Below are positions 1 through 11,209 of a DNA stretch of 64,000 nt, in pieces (position 1 is the stretch's first letter; the number at the start of each line of letters is the position of its first letter). The position numbers were made by a program, and so were the translations under genes. The DNA is taken from assembly GCF_947507565.1 (NCBI RefSeq), contig NC_089188.1, positions 186,001 through 250,000 of the forward strand, written 5' to 3'. Below the pieces are notes generated by a model. It searched no databases. It was not told the origin of the DNA and saw only the letters and a program-made list of their open reading frames with translations. The stretch comes from Oscarella lobularis. Its lineage: Eukaryota > Porifera > Homoscleromorpha > Homosclerophorida > Oscarellidae.

Positions 1-253
1 GTCCAATTGATCTTTAGCGGTCTATTTGGCTTCTTCGTCGACGCCGAAATAACGATTTCGCTGCACAATTCAGCAAAGATTGCTGAATTCAGTTTCCTCG
101 AGAAAAATTGCTTCACCGAGAAAACAGGTCGGCAAGCGTGACGATTTGTGTCTCATTTGACGATGCAATCGAACGGGCTCAATCCAGAACATTCCGTGAA
201 ACACACAAAGAAAAGATGAACCTCTACTGCGCGTGCGCATGGTTGTCAGAGTA
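1..253 (+). promoter_or_regulatory. Duplicated 5' region of Kelch-kinase gene A
   Basis: This stretch has no convincing coding exon. It is closely similar to 6540-6766 upstream of gene C and more weakly to about 10980-11209 upstream of gene D, so the promoter and 5' UTR were duplicated with the genes. All three end in the same 12-mer TGCGCGTGCGCA (here 228-239), which resembles an NRF1-type palindrome and lies 15 bases from the ATG at 254. A further upstream ATG at 233 is in frame with 254 but falls in the motif and is not conserved in C or D, so 254 is preferred. The left part of the promoter is cut by the window edge. Confidence 0.55.
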
Positions 254-3163
254 ATGGCTTCGCTACGTCGAATACTTCGCAAAAACGACTCCCCTGATAA
301 AGACTCTCAAGCCATCTCACCTGAGAAACGGTGTTTTCATGAATGCGCGTTGGTCGACGATCATCTTCATCTCTTCGGTGGCTTCCATGGATCAAAATAC
401 TTTCCCCGCTATGAAATCTTTGTGACGAATGTTCGAAGAGCGGAAAAGAAGTGGATCCGTCGATTGACTGGAGGTCGAACGATTCCTCCACCTTGTCAGG
501 GAGCACGATGTGTTGTCATCGACAAAATGATCTACTCATACGGGGGAAGAACAAAAGAGCGTCGTTGCCTGGGAATCGTTTATCGTCTCGATCCGAAGAA
601 AATGGAATGGATGGAAGTAGCGACGCCTATCGGAGGAAAGAAACCGCACGAACGCTCATCATGCTGTTTGTGTGCAATTGCATCAAGAATGATCATGTTT
701 GGGGGAAGGAGCGAAGAGAAGATTCCTCGTGATCAACTTCAGTCTGGGGCAACTCAGGATAAGTACAACTGGAGTAATGATATTTATGAATTTCGACTTG
801 AAGAGGGAAATGAAAAAGGTGACTTGATTTAATATCAATTTGATACCAATTTGAAATATGAACTAGGAATGTGGTTGGATTTGGAATTAAGTGGAACACG
901 ACCAAAACCACTTGTTGTCGCTGCCATGGCAACCATTGACGAGCATCGAGCATTACTTCATGGAAGGGACGTGGAGAATGAATCTCACTCTATTTTAATT
1001 GATTTAAATCGCAAAGTAAACCTGCGTAGTTAAATAATTAATCTGTTTAGCAATATTTTTAGTTGTGGACAGTCATTGATTTCAATGTGAAACCATCAGC
1101 AAGACGGGGCCATGCCATTTGTGAATTAGTGACAGAAGGATTAGAAGACGAATCAATTTGTCTTCTCCTTGGTGGTCAAATCTTCGACGAAACAAATTCA
1201 GACTATGTTTACGTTCTGGATTGTGACAATTCCAAAGCATATCCGGTTGTTATAATTTTACTTTAATTGATTTTTAATGCTTATTTGTACAGATGGACGT
1301 CGATTCACAATTGGGAAAAGTTATGTGGCACACATGTCATTGTGTGCAGAACGAAGACAAGACTAATGACGTCATTGTCTCTGGTGGTAATGACTCCACC
1401 TCTTGGCCGTATTCGTTCCGGCCTATTCTTAGCGGTTTTCATCTTGGTAACATGCTGTATTTATTATTATCAACGTCTAAATAAGGAATTTTTCAGACGT
1501 GAAAAACGAGCTGTACATGAAAATTAAACGAGATATTCTCTCGTCAAGACGGGGGGCGTCAGTTCGTGCAGCAACTTCATCTCCGCGTCTTTCACTTCCA
1601 AGTGAGAGAGAAGATATTGAAATGATGCAACGCGAGCTCGAGCATTTGCGACGAAGGTGCTCTGAATTGACCAAAGAAAAATCGTCTATAAGGTTATATA
1701 TTATGTTGTGGAATATTTTTAAGTATAACGTGAATTTTTTTGTTTTTCAGAGAAGAACTGACCTCTTCTCATCGCCTTGTTGAGCGCAAAGACGGAGAAT
1801 TGGCTCAGATCAGGTTATTTATGGAATGTAATAAATAAATTTTGTTTCATTTTTAATTATAGGCGAGAATTAGCGTCTGTTCAAGAGGAAAAAGACGAGC
1901 AGATTTCTTCCATTCAGTAGCCCCACAAAAAAATGGCTTCTGCCAATAATAGTGTATATATTCATTGTTTTAGACAGCAATTGGCCGCGTCTCAACGGCT
2001 TGGACAGGATAAAGACGGTGTCATTACTCGCATAAGGTCATTGAAAATGATTTCTAATAATCAAAATAATAAATAGTGAATATCTTTTTGATTTTTTCAT
2101 TTTTTTAGGGATCAACTAACAACAGTGCAACGTAACCATAATGTTGCATTGACACGCTGCCAAACTCTGGAGGCATCTCGTAATGAAATGAAACGACGCC
2201 TTGAAGAATTCACTGACGTGTTGAACATCCGCGAAGATGAAGTACACCTGACTGATCAAAAAGTAGGATTCGGAGGATTTGCAAGTAAGAAATGAAATGC
2301 ATAATATCTCGGTTAATATTATGTATTCACACTCAGGCGTTTTTGTGAGCCGTTGGCGCGGAATGACGGTTGCAGTCAAAGAAATCCACGAGCTCATCAC
2401 GAATCAACGCAACATGGCATTATTCAAACAAGAAGTCCTCGTCTGCAGTCGACTTCATCATCCCAATATCCTGACCGTTTGCGGAGCGGTGATGGCCGAA
2501 GGAATTCCTCTCCAAATGGTCATGGAATTACTCGAGGGATCAGTGAGCGAAGTCATCGACGCAGCTCACACTACCGGCTCTTACCTGACCATTTACGAGC
2601 AATTGTCTATTGCCATTGATATGACGTCAGGTATTTCATATCTTCATCAGATTCGTCCGCGTCCCTACGTGCACGGTGACGTCCGCCCGTCTAATATCCT
2701 CGTCACAAGAGATATGAAAGTGAAAGTGGGCGACTTGGGAACGGCTCATCTGATTGAGAGTTCTCTGTCGGCTGGCCCTGTCAGTCAGCAATATCTCGCT
2801 CCGGAAAGATCACCGCGTTCTGACGGCACTGCCGCTTCTAGCTCGTTGCCTAGCGACGTGTACAGCGTTGGCGTTTCTTTGATAGAGATTTTCACCGGGG
2901 TGGGTCCCATTCCTGAAGTGAGGCAGACTCAATTGGATGCTCTCGCTAATCGTCCTAATCTTTTAATGCTTTGCTCTCGTTTGATTGACGATGACCCTAA
3001 CAATCGACCCTCAGCACAAGAATGCTTTGATGCGCTGAAGAGTGAGTTTAGTGACAGTCAAAGTCGTTTGTCAGCGCTTGGGCTGTTTCCAACGCTACGA
3101 CTGGTGAAGGGAGTTTTTGGAAGAGACAGTCACAAAGTCGTACTATCAAGTGTTTTTTATTAA
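254..3163 (+). CDS. Kelch-coiled coil-TKL kinase, gene A (10 exons)
   Basis: Proposed exons are 254-818, 867-1015, 1063-1245, 1293-1446, 1497-1692, 1751-1813, 1863-1916, 1974-2036, 2109-2284 and 2337-3163. The phases match at every junction and the exons align with genes C and D. The first four exons encode Kelch repeats (LHLFGG, IYSYGG, MIMFGG, LLLGG). The next five form a heptad-rich coiled coil that leads into a kinase glycine loop at the end of exon 9. The last exon encodes the rest of a TKL-like kinase with VAVK, HGD (Arg of HRD replaced by Gly), PSN, DLG, LAPER and DVYSVGV. There is no signal peptide or membrane span, so a cytosolic kinase with a propeller sensor is inferred. The glycine loop reads GFGGFA here, against GSGxxA in B, C and D. 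The start at 254 is the one conserved in C and D. Confidence 0.82.
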
Positions 3164-3459
3164 CTTCAATTTCTGCTGTGTTTTTCGGGCTTTGCTGCTT
3201 GTTTTTATCTCTTATTTTTGACACGTCTTTTTCGATATTTTGAATGTTTGCATGTTCTCTAAAAATTCATATCCAATTTTTTTTTTGAAAAATTTTAAGC
3301 TGATAGGTTGATCGAGGCTTTGCGTCAGTTTGAAAATCTTCCTTTTCGAGCAATTAGTTGAATTAAAATAGTAGAGGATCAAAGACAGTGTATAGGAAGT
3401 TACATACATTTTGTTTGCGATCGCGCATTATTGTTGCTAGGCACGTGACTGTTTACAAC

Positions 3460-5146
3460 ATGGCGACGAACAGACGATCTCCGATCTTACAGCGGAGAAA
3501 TACTAGCGGCTCAACGGCATCGAAATCACTAAGTTCGTCTAGACCACAACGCAAATTACCTTCCAGGGGGATCGCATCGCCAGTTACCGCCCGATCCTCG
3601 ACCTAAACAGACATCCAGCTACAAAAACGAGTCAATGAAAGCGCTAGCCGGCCGCCACGAGCGAGTAAAAGCGATTAAGCGTTTCAGGAACGACGCCAGT
3701 GCTCATAATGACAGCACAGGCACTCGCTTCGATTACGTCCCTGCTTCCACACCAAGAATTCTGTCGAAGAGATTAGATGCAAGCCAGATTTATACAGGCT
3801 CTGATTATAGTCGCAGCTCTCTTCGACGATCGAATAGCATCGAATCAATTCCATCTCATGCGCAAAGACGTAGAAAATGCACAGATCAGGTTATTTGTTG
3901 AAATTAATAAATACATTTTGTTTCAGCTTTTAATTATGGGCAAGAATTGGCGTCTGTTCATAGAGAAGCATCTTTGGCTCAGCGTCGCCTTGAGCAGAAA
4001 ATTTGCCATAAAGACGAACAAATTTCTTCCATCAGGTTCCAAAGAAAATGCATAACATAACTTTAAAAATTAATCTGCTTTGTAGGGAGGAACTGACGTC
4101 GGTGCAACGCCAACGTAGTGTTGCATTGACACACTGCGAAACCCTTGAAGCATCTCGTGACGAGATGAAGCGACGCCTCGACGAGTTCACTGACGTGTTC
4201 AACATTAGTCCAGACGATGTTCACCTGTCAAGCAAAAACCTCGGTTCAGGATCTTTTGCAGGTGAATGTCATAAATAGGTATTTATTAAAATTGAATATT
4301 GCGTATATGACTAAGGCGTTTCCGTGGGGCCAATGGCGCGGAATGAAAGTCGCCGTGAAGAAAATTCACGACCTCATTACAAGTCAACGCAACGTGGAAA
4401 TGTTTCGACGAGAAGTCCTCGTATGCAGTCGACTCCATCATCCCAATATAATGATCGTATGTGGAGCGGTCATAACCGAAGGATCTCCTCTCCAAATCGT
4501 CATGGAATTACTCGAAGGATCCGTCAGTGAAGTCATCGACGCCGCCCACGCATCCGGATCCTATTTGACCAATTACGAGCAGCTGTCTATTGCCATGGAT
4601 ATGACGTCAGGTATATCGTATCTTCATCAGATTCGTCCTCGACCCTACGTCCACGGCGACATTCGCCCTTCAAATGTTCTCGTCACGAGAGATATGAAGG
4701 TAAAAGTGGGTGACTTGGGAGCGGCTCATATTATCGAGAGTTCTCTGTCCGCTGGTCCAATGAGCCCTCCTTATCTCGCTCCAGAAAGGTTTTCTGAGTC
4801 TGGCAGTCCTGCCACTTCGAGCACGTTGAATAGTGACGTGTACAGCGTTGGCGTGTCATTACTTGAGATCTTCACGGGTGTGGGTCCTATTCCAGAGGAG
4901 AGGCAGACTCAGCTTGATGCTCTTGCTAGTCGTCCTGATTTATTCATGCTTTGCTCTCGCTTGATTGGTCGTAATCCCGCCAATCGAATGTCAGCACAAA
5001 GGTGCTTTGACACGCTAAAAGTTAATTTTGTCGAACATGAAAGGGGTTTAACAGCTGAAAACATTCTCACAGCAAAGAGAATAGTTAGTGGTGTTTTTGA
5101 GGGAGACACTCGTAAGGTCATCCTCCCAAAAATATCTATCGATTGA
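3460..5146 (+). pseudogene. Kinase gene B: different N-terminus, no Kelch domain, damaged 5' half
   Basis: The 3' half matches gene D almost base for base: exon 4086-4261 (coil end and glycine loop GSGSFA) and exon 4316-5146 (kinase with VAVK, HGD, PSN, DLG, LAPER). The 5' half differs. An ATG at 3460 (MATNRRSP) opens a Ser/Arg-rich exon ending at a donor after 3889 in the sequence shared with coil exons (cagatcag|gt). Reading from 3460 stops at 3604-3606, while the continuing coding-like sequence (SMKALAGRHERV) lies in the next frame, so one extra base, possibly in the G5 run near 3566-3570, breaks the exon. The following coil exon, about 3940-4035, has lost its acceptor (gg where A, C and D have ag). 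Skipping that exon keeps frame. The kinase exons are intact, so either a functional truncated kinase or a decaying copy is possible. Confidence 0.6.
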
Positions 5147-6329
5147 ACGTTTATGTGTACTTCGATGTTTCCCCTGCATTTCTCTAGGCTTTTATATTTG
5201 TAGTTTTGCTACTTGTTTTGTGAAAACAATTTTCAATTTAACTTTATTTTATATTTCTCTGTTTATGACTACTTTTTCTTAGCAGAAATTGATTTTGTTT
5301 ATCATCTTTATTTACCGTTAAAGTGAGTTTTACGTATGTCTTAAACGTTATTATTTTTAGAAGTTTTCATTTTGCTTTTTTTAGTTTCCTAAATATATTG
5401 GTTACCTTATTGCATAGTTATCTTTACCCGAGAGAAATTACTGCCTGTTTGCCTTTTGTTGGAAGCCCGTATGTCTGGGTAGGGTAATTACGTAAACAGC
5501 TTTTCCAGAAAAAAAAACAGAAAAAGCGTTTGCCTTACCCGGACATAAGGGCCACCCAAGTATTAAAACACGTTTCAAGATATTCTATGATCTGTTGATA
5601 CACGCGAGATAATAGCAATTTGTTGAATGTTTATTAATTAATAATAATTTACAAAACTAGAAAACTAATAATTTGTAAATTGCTTCTTAATTAACATGCA
5701 GTGCCAGCCAAACACACAAAAAATGAAAATATTGTCTAATCCTTAGACCTCAGCCCAATTTCTAAACAAATTGCCTAACCGATATAAATCTTTTTCATAT
5801 TTAGTTAATTAACCATTGTAGAATTCCGCCCAACCACCCTTTCTTCAATTCAAAAAAAAAGATTTTAATTTGAATATGATAAATCAAGAGCACATACTGC
5901 ACGCAGGGTGAAAATGTAAAAAACGACCTGGCAAAAATTCCTTATCGCACCGCTAAGTCTTCGTCCTGCCACAACAAAAGAAGCAAAGCCACTGACATTC
6001 ACAGAATAAATTGGGCACTTATCTGATCCATCACAGGTAACATTTCTCCAATGACGTAACGACTCCAACGTCCATCCCTCTTAGAGAAACCCTATAAAAT
6101 GAGCAGGGATTCTAAACTAGAACCATTCCAAAGTACCTCACCTATCATAGTCCTTGCCTTCAGATGCTTTAATTTAAATCATTAATTTCCCTTCTCCGTC
6201 CATGTATATAAAAAAAGATAGGAACTCGGGAGGAATCGGTTGGACAGCCCAACGCTTTTGACGATTAAATTTGGAAACCGTAAAGTGATTCAATTAGTCT
6301 AAATAATAAAATCAAACTATGAAGTAGAT
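5147..6329. other. Intergenic, AT-rich, no gene seen
   Basis: The first 150 bases resemble the 3' flank of gene D, as expected from duplication. Beyond that I see AT-rich DNA with one hairpin repeat (listed separately) and no exon with plausible splice sites. A 67-codon minus-strand reading frame near 5865-6068 has no family resemblance. Confidence 0.6.
5465..5552. repeat. Imperfect inverted repeat (small foldback)
   Basis: The left arm starts GCCCGTATGTCTGGGTA and the right arm ends as its near complement (TTACCCGGACATAAGGGC). The inner arms GTAAACAGCTTTT and AAAAGCGTTTGCC also pair, leaving an A-rich loop. The size suggests a MITE-like hairpin between genes B and C. No target-site duplication was identified. 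Confidence 0.5.
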
Positions 6330-6769
6330 TACATTAGTTTTAGGCAACCACATTATCTGCAGATAATAGATCCAGAAAATATTTTCTATTCCATCTTTGT
6401 ATGTCGCCTAAAGACGAGACCCTAATAATAACTTTCACAAACCGAAAAAGAGAGAAAGGGGACCCTCCTCTCTTTCTCTCTGTCTACTCTCTCTCATACC
6501 TCAGGTTCTTGTCGTCGTCGCTCACCACCATTCATAAGTTGTTCAATGGATCTTTTTCGGTCTATTCGGCTTCTTCGTCGACGCCGAATCGACGATTTCG
6601 CTGCACAATTCTGTTTCCACGAGAAAAATTGCTTCACCGAGAAAACAGGTCGACAACCAGGTGTCTCATTTCATGATGTAATCAAACGGGCTCAATCCAG
6701 AACATTCCGTGAAACACACAAAGAAAAGATGAACCTTTACTGCGCGTGCGCACTGGTTGTCAGAGTAAT
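6330..6769 (+). promoter_or_regulatory. Duplicated promoter/5' region of gene C
   Basis: Positions 6540-6766 repeat the sequence in front of gene A, and 6330-6540 resemble 10770-10960 in front of gene D (shared ttttaggcaac, ccagaaaat and cttgtcgtcgtcgctc words in the same order). TGCGCGTGCGCA is at 6741-6752. In A and D this motif sits within about 30 bases of the start codon; here the coding sequence begins about 525 bases further on. Confidence 0.55.
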
Positions 6770-7277
6770 CCGTTTGTCTACAATGACGTCACAAGCATGT
6801 GACCGCCGCCATTTTAAGTCCAATTCGATAAGGCAGAAATGAGCTCTCCTGCCTCGAATCTTTAGTTTCGCTTCTTCGACAGTAGCTAGAAATCTTCTGT
6901 AGACGTAGCCAGACTAGGTTATCGAGCGCTTAAAGCGCAACTTAGCTCTTAGGAGGCTAAACGAAGGTGGGCGTTCCTCTAATTCTGGCGTAAATAGCCC
7001 TTTCTCACCCAAAACAGAAGCTATCGTTTTTCGCTTCCAGTAGTGTTTTGACGTAATCAATTCGCCACGTTTTCGCTTGAGAAGCGAAAAAGTATTTTTA
7101 GCTTATTGATTTCTCTGAAAAAATAACAAAAAACGTGATTTTGGCCTAATTTTAAGCGGAGGATTTGTTTATAAAAATAACAACTAGCTCAGAAGAGATT
7201 TAGAGACTCTTTCTAAGAACGCTCGGACTTCATTGCGTGGGCGAGGTGACAAAGTGTCCCGTATTGTAGACAGACGG
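6770..7277 (+). other. 508-bp insertion between promoter motif and start codon of gene C
   Basis: Sequence matching genes A and D stops at about 6769 and resumes at the ATG at 7278, so about 508 bases are extra in C. The segment contains a perfect CRE (TGACGTCA, 6784-6791) followed by GCCGCCATTTT (6805-6815), the reverse complement of a YY1-type initiator. It may be a second promoter or a 5' UTR intron; no terminal repeats were found. Confidence 0.5.
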
Positions 7278-10200
7278 ATGGCGTGGCTTCGTCAAATACT
7301 TCGCAAAAACGACTCCTCCGACGGCGACTCTCAAACCATCGCACCCGAGAAACGGGTTTCTCATGAATGCGCGTTGGTCGACGATCATCTTCATCTCTTC
7401 GGTGGCTTCGATGGATCAAACTTTGTTCCGCGCAATGAAATCTTTGTGACGAATGTTCGAAGAGCGGAAAAGAAGTGGATCCGTCGATTGACTCGAGGTC
7501 GAACGATTCCTCCACCTTGTGATGGAGCACGATGTGTTGTCATCCAAAAGATGATCTACTCATACGGGGGAAGAACAGACAAGCGTCGTTTCCTGGGAAT
7601 CGTTTATTGTCTTGATCCGAAGAAAATGAAGTGGATCGAAGTAGCGACGCCTATCGGAGGAAAGAAACCGCACGAACGCTCATTGTGCTGTTTGTGTTCC
7701 ATTGGATCAAGAATGATCATGTTTGGGGGAGGGAGCGAAAAGAAGATTCCTCTTGATCAACTCCAGTCTGGGGCAACTCAGGATAAATGCGGCTGGAGTA
7801 ATGATATTTATGAATTTCGACTTGAAGAGGGAAATGAAAAAGGTGAATCGATTTAATGTCAATTTGATAATAATTTGAAATATAAACTAGGAATGTGGTT
7901 GGATTTGGAATTAGGTGGAACACGACCAAAACCACTTGTTGCCGCTGCCATGGCAACCATTGACGAGCATCGAGCATTACTTCATGGAAGGGACGTGGAG
8001 GAAGAATCTCACTCTATTTTAATTGATTTAAATCGCAAGGTAAACCTGCGTAGTTAAATAATAGTTATGTTTAGCAATATTTTTAGTTGTGGACAATCAT
8101 TGAGTTCAATGTGAAACCATCACCGAGACACCGCCATGCAATTTGTCAATTAGTGACAGAAGACGAATCAATTTGTCTTCTCGTTGGTGGTCGAATGGTC
8201 GACGAAACAAATTCAGACTATGTTTACGTTCTGGATTGTGACAATTCCAAAGCATATCAGGTTGTTATAATTTTACTTTTATTTAATTTTTACTGATTAT
8301 TTTTAAAGATGGACGTCGATCAACAATTGGGAAAAGTTACGTGGCACACATGTCATTGTGTGCAGAACGAAGACAAGACTATAGACGTCATTGTCTGTGG
8401 TGGTGTCAATTGGGATTGGACGTTCAGGCCTATTTTAAGTTGCTTTTGTCTTGGTAAATAAATTTTAATTGACTTGTGGACCTTTAACGGATTATGTTTT
8501 GCAGACGTGAAGAACGAGCCGTACATGAAAATTAAACGAGAAATTCTCTCGTCGAGACGGGCGTCAGTTCGTGCAGCAACTTCATCTCCGCGTCTTTCAC
8601 TTCCAAGTGACAGAGAAGGTGTTGAAATGATGCAACGCGAGCTCGAGCATTTGCGACGAAGGTGCTCTGAATTGACCGAAGAAAAATCGTCTATCAGGTT
8701 ATATATTATGTTGTATACTATTGTAAAAGTTAATGTTTTCATTTTTTGGTTTTTAGAAAGGAACTAGCGTCTGCCCAAAGTTGTTTCCAAGGAGAAATCA
8801 CTCAAATAAGGTGAATTTTTTTGTAGATGTTGTTAATTTTGGTTTTCACTTTAAATTATATATGTCATTTTAATCCTAACAAGACCTTTTGTGATTTTAG
8901 AGAAGAACTGACCTCTTCCCATCGTCTTGTTGAGCTTAAAGACGGAGAAATGGCACAGATCAGGTTATTTATTGAAAATAATAAATGATGAAATAGTATT
9001 TATTTTTTTTAAATTTAGAAATGAACTGGCCTCTGCCGAACGTCAAATCGCTCAAATGAGGTTACCTAATTGATATATTAATTATTAATGATTTTTAAAC
9101 TTCTCTATGAAAATAATTCTTAACGTCAATTTTTTTGGTTTTAGAGAAGAACTGACCTCTTCCCATCGTCTTGTTGAGCGTAAAGAGGGACAATTGGCTC
9201 AGATCAGGTTATTCATTCAAATTAATAAATAAATTTGGTGTCATCTTTTAATTATAGGCGAGATTTGGCGTCTGTTCAAAGAGAAGCATCCTTTGCTCAA
9301 CGTCGTCTTGAACAGGAAAAAGACCAACAGATTGCTTCAATTCGGTAGCCACGAAAAAAATAGGCTGATCCAATAGTTGATATATTTCTTGTTTTTTAGA
9401 GGGGAACTGGCCACTTCTCAACGGCTTGCACAGGGTAAAGACGGAGTGATTGCTCGCATCAGGTCATTGAAAATAATTCCTAATCAATAAAACAATCAAT
9501 TTATTACGAAATCGGGATATTAATAATATTCTCTCTAATGTTATTGTACTGTAGAGGAGAATTAGACGTTTCGGTGACGCACTGCAGAACCCTTGAAGCA
9601 TCTTGCAACGAAATGAGACGAACCCTGGACGATTTCACTGACGTCTTGAACATCAATGGCGATGATGTTCACGTGACTGACCAAAAACTGGGTTCCGGAG
9701 GATTTGCAAGTAAATTCTATTTAATTAATTAAGAAATATTTCAGACCTCACCAATTGCATTCAGGCGTGTCAGTTGGCCAATGGCGCGGAGTGACAGTGG
9801 CCGTGAAAAAGATTCACGACCTCATCACGAATCGTCGAAACATGGCAATGTTCAAACAGGAAGTTCTCGTCTGCAGTCGACTTCATCATCCTAATATCAT
9901 GACCGTTTGCGGAGCGGTGATGACCGAAAGAGTTCCTTTTCAAATGATCATGGAATTACTCGAGGGATCAGTTGGTGAAGTCATCACAGCTGCTCACGCA
10001 TCCGAGTCTTATTTGACTATTTACGAGCAGCTGTCTATTGCCATGGACATGACGTCAGGAATCGCATATCTTCTTCAGAATCGTCCTCGTCCCTACATCC
10101 ACGGAGACATTCGTCCTTCGAATGTCCTCGTTACAAAAGATATGAAAGTGAAAGTAGGTGACTTGGGAGCAGCTCATCTCATCGAGAGTTCTCTGTCCGC

Positions 10201-10591
10201 TGGCCCACTCAGTCCTCCTTATCTCGCTCCAGAAAGAGCGCCGCGTGCTGACGGCACAGCCGCTTCGAGCACGTTGAGCAGTGACGTCTATAGCGTGGGA
10301 GTGTCCCTTATTGAAATATTCACGGGTGAGGGTCCTGTACCAGAAGTGAGGAACACTCAATTGGCCTCTCTTGCTAATCGTCCTAACTTATTAATGCTCT
10401 GCTCTCGCTTGATTGATTGTAACCCGGCCAATCGACCCTTAGCCCAATCATGCTTCGAAACGCTTTTAGCTGAATTTGTTGAGAATAAAAGTCGCTTGGT
10501 AGCGTTAGGGGGGATCGCCTCAAACCGAATGGTGAAGGGTGTGTTTGAAGGAGACACTCACAAAGTCGTATTTCCAGGTCTTTTCTATTAG
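7278..10591 (+). CDS. Kelch-coiled coil-TKL kinase, gene C (13 exons)
   Basis: Proposed exons are 7278-7842, 7891-8039, 8087-8260, 8309-8453, 8505-8697, 8757-8810, 8901-8963, 9019-9060, 9145-9207, 9258-9344, 9400-9462, 9555-9709 and 9765-10591. Exons 1-4 encode the Kelch propeller (LHLFGG, IYSYGG, MIMFGG, LLVGG). Exons 6-11 are 54, 63, 42, 63, 87 and 63 bases, all symmetric phase 2-2, each encoding about two to four heptads and ending in an Ile-Arg at the splice site. The kinase has GSGGFA, VAVK, HGD, PSN, DLG, LAPER and DVYSVGV, so the catalytic Lys, Asp and metal-binding Asp are present while the HRD Arg is Gly. This copy has the longest coil of the cluster. Role inferred: cytosolic signalling kinase; ligand of the propeller unknown. 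Confidence 0.83.
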
Positions 10592-11209
10592 CCTCATATT
10601 TTTCATAGTTATTGTTCATGCTTTTCGTGTTTGTAAGTTTCTGTATATTTGATAAATTCTCTGCTTTTATGTTACGAAGACACTCTATTTTCTCAGGTTT
10701 AGCATTATTTTTTGTAAATAAATCGTTTCCTTTTCGTATTGTTTAAAAATTAAATTCTGCACATTATTTTTAGGCAACGATATATGTATAATGATAGCTC
10801 CAGAAAATGTCTGCCGTTCTTCCTCTGCGTCATCGTATGCCGCTTGAAGAGCATCCCCAATATAATGCGTTCATTAAACAAAGGATAGGGAAAGGGGGCC
10901 CCCTTTTCCTTCTCTCTACTCACTCACACGTCAGATTCTTGTCGTCGTCGCTCGCCATCATTCTTTGTTCACTTATCGTATTTTAGATAGCCTTTTCGTC
11001 GACGCAGGATTGACGACGTCGCTTCAAAATCGGTTTCTTCGCGAAGAAACGTGAATTTCTTCTCGTTTTCGATTCCCAGAGAGAACATGTCGACGATCGA
11101 CAACCGCAGTCTTATTGAAGGATGCATAAAGTGGAGATAAAGTGAAGAAGTCTCGATTTCTAAAGAAAAGCTGAAACTTTACTGCGCGTGCGCACTGGTT
11201 GACGAATCA
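10592..11209 (+). promoter_or_regulatory. 3' flank of gene C and duplicated promoter of gene D
   Basis: From about 10770 the order of words follows the gene C promoter. A GC palindrome (AAAGGGGGCCCCCTTTT) lies near 10893-10909 where C has an imperfect version. TGCGCGTGCGCA is at 11183-11194, 16 bases before the ATG at 11210. No coding exon is seen. Confidence 0.5.

Noticed and set aside
233-253. Upstream in-frame ATG of gene A
   Set aside because: It lies in the conserved promoter motif and is missing in genes C and D; 254 aligns with their starts.
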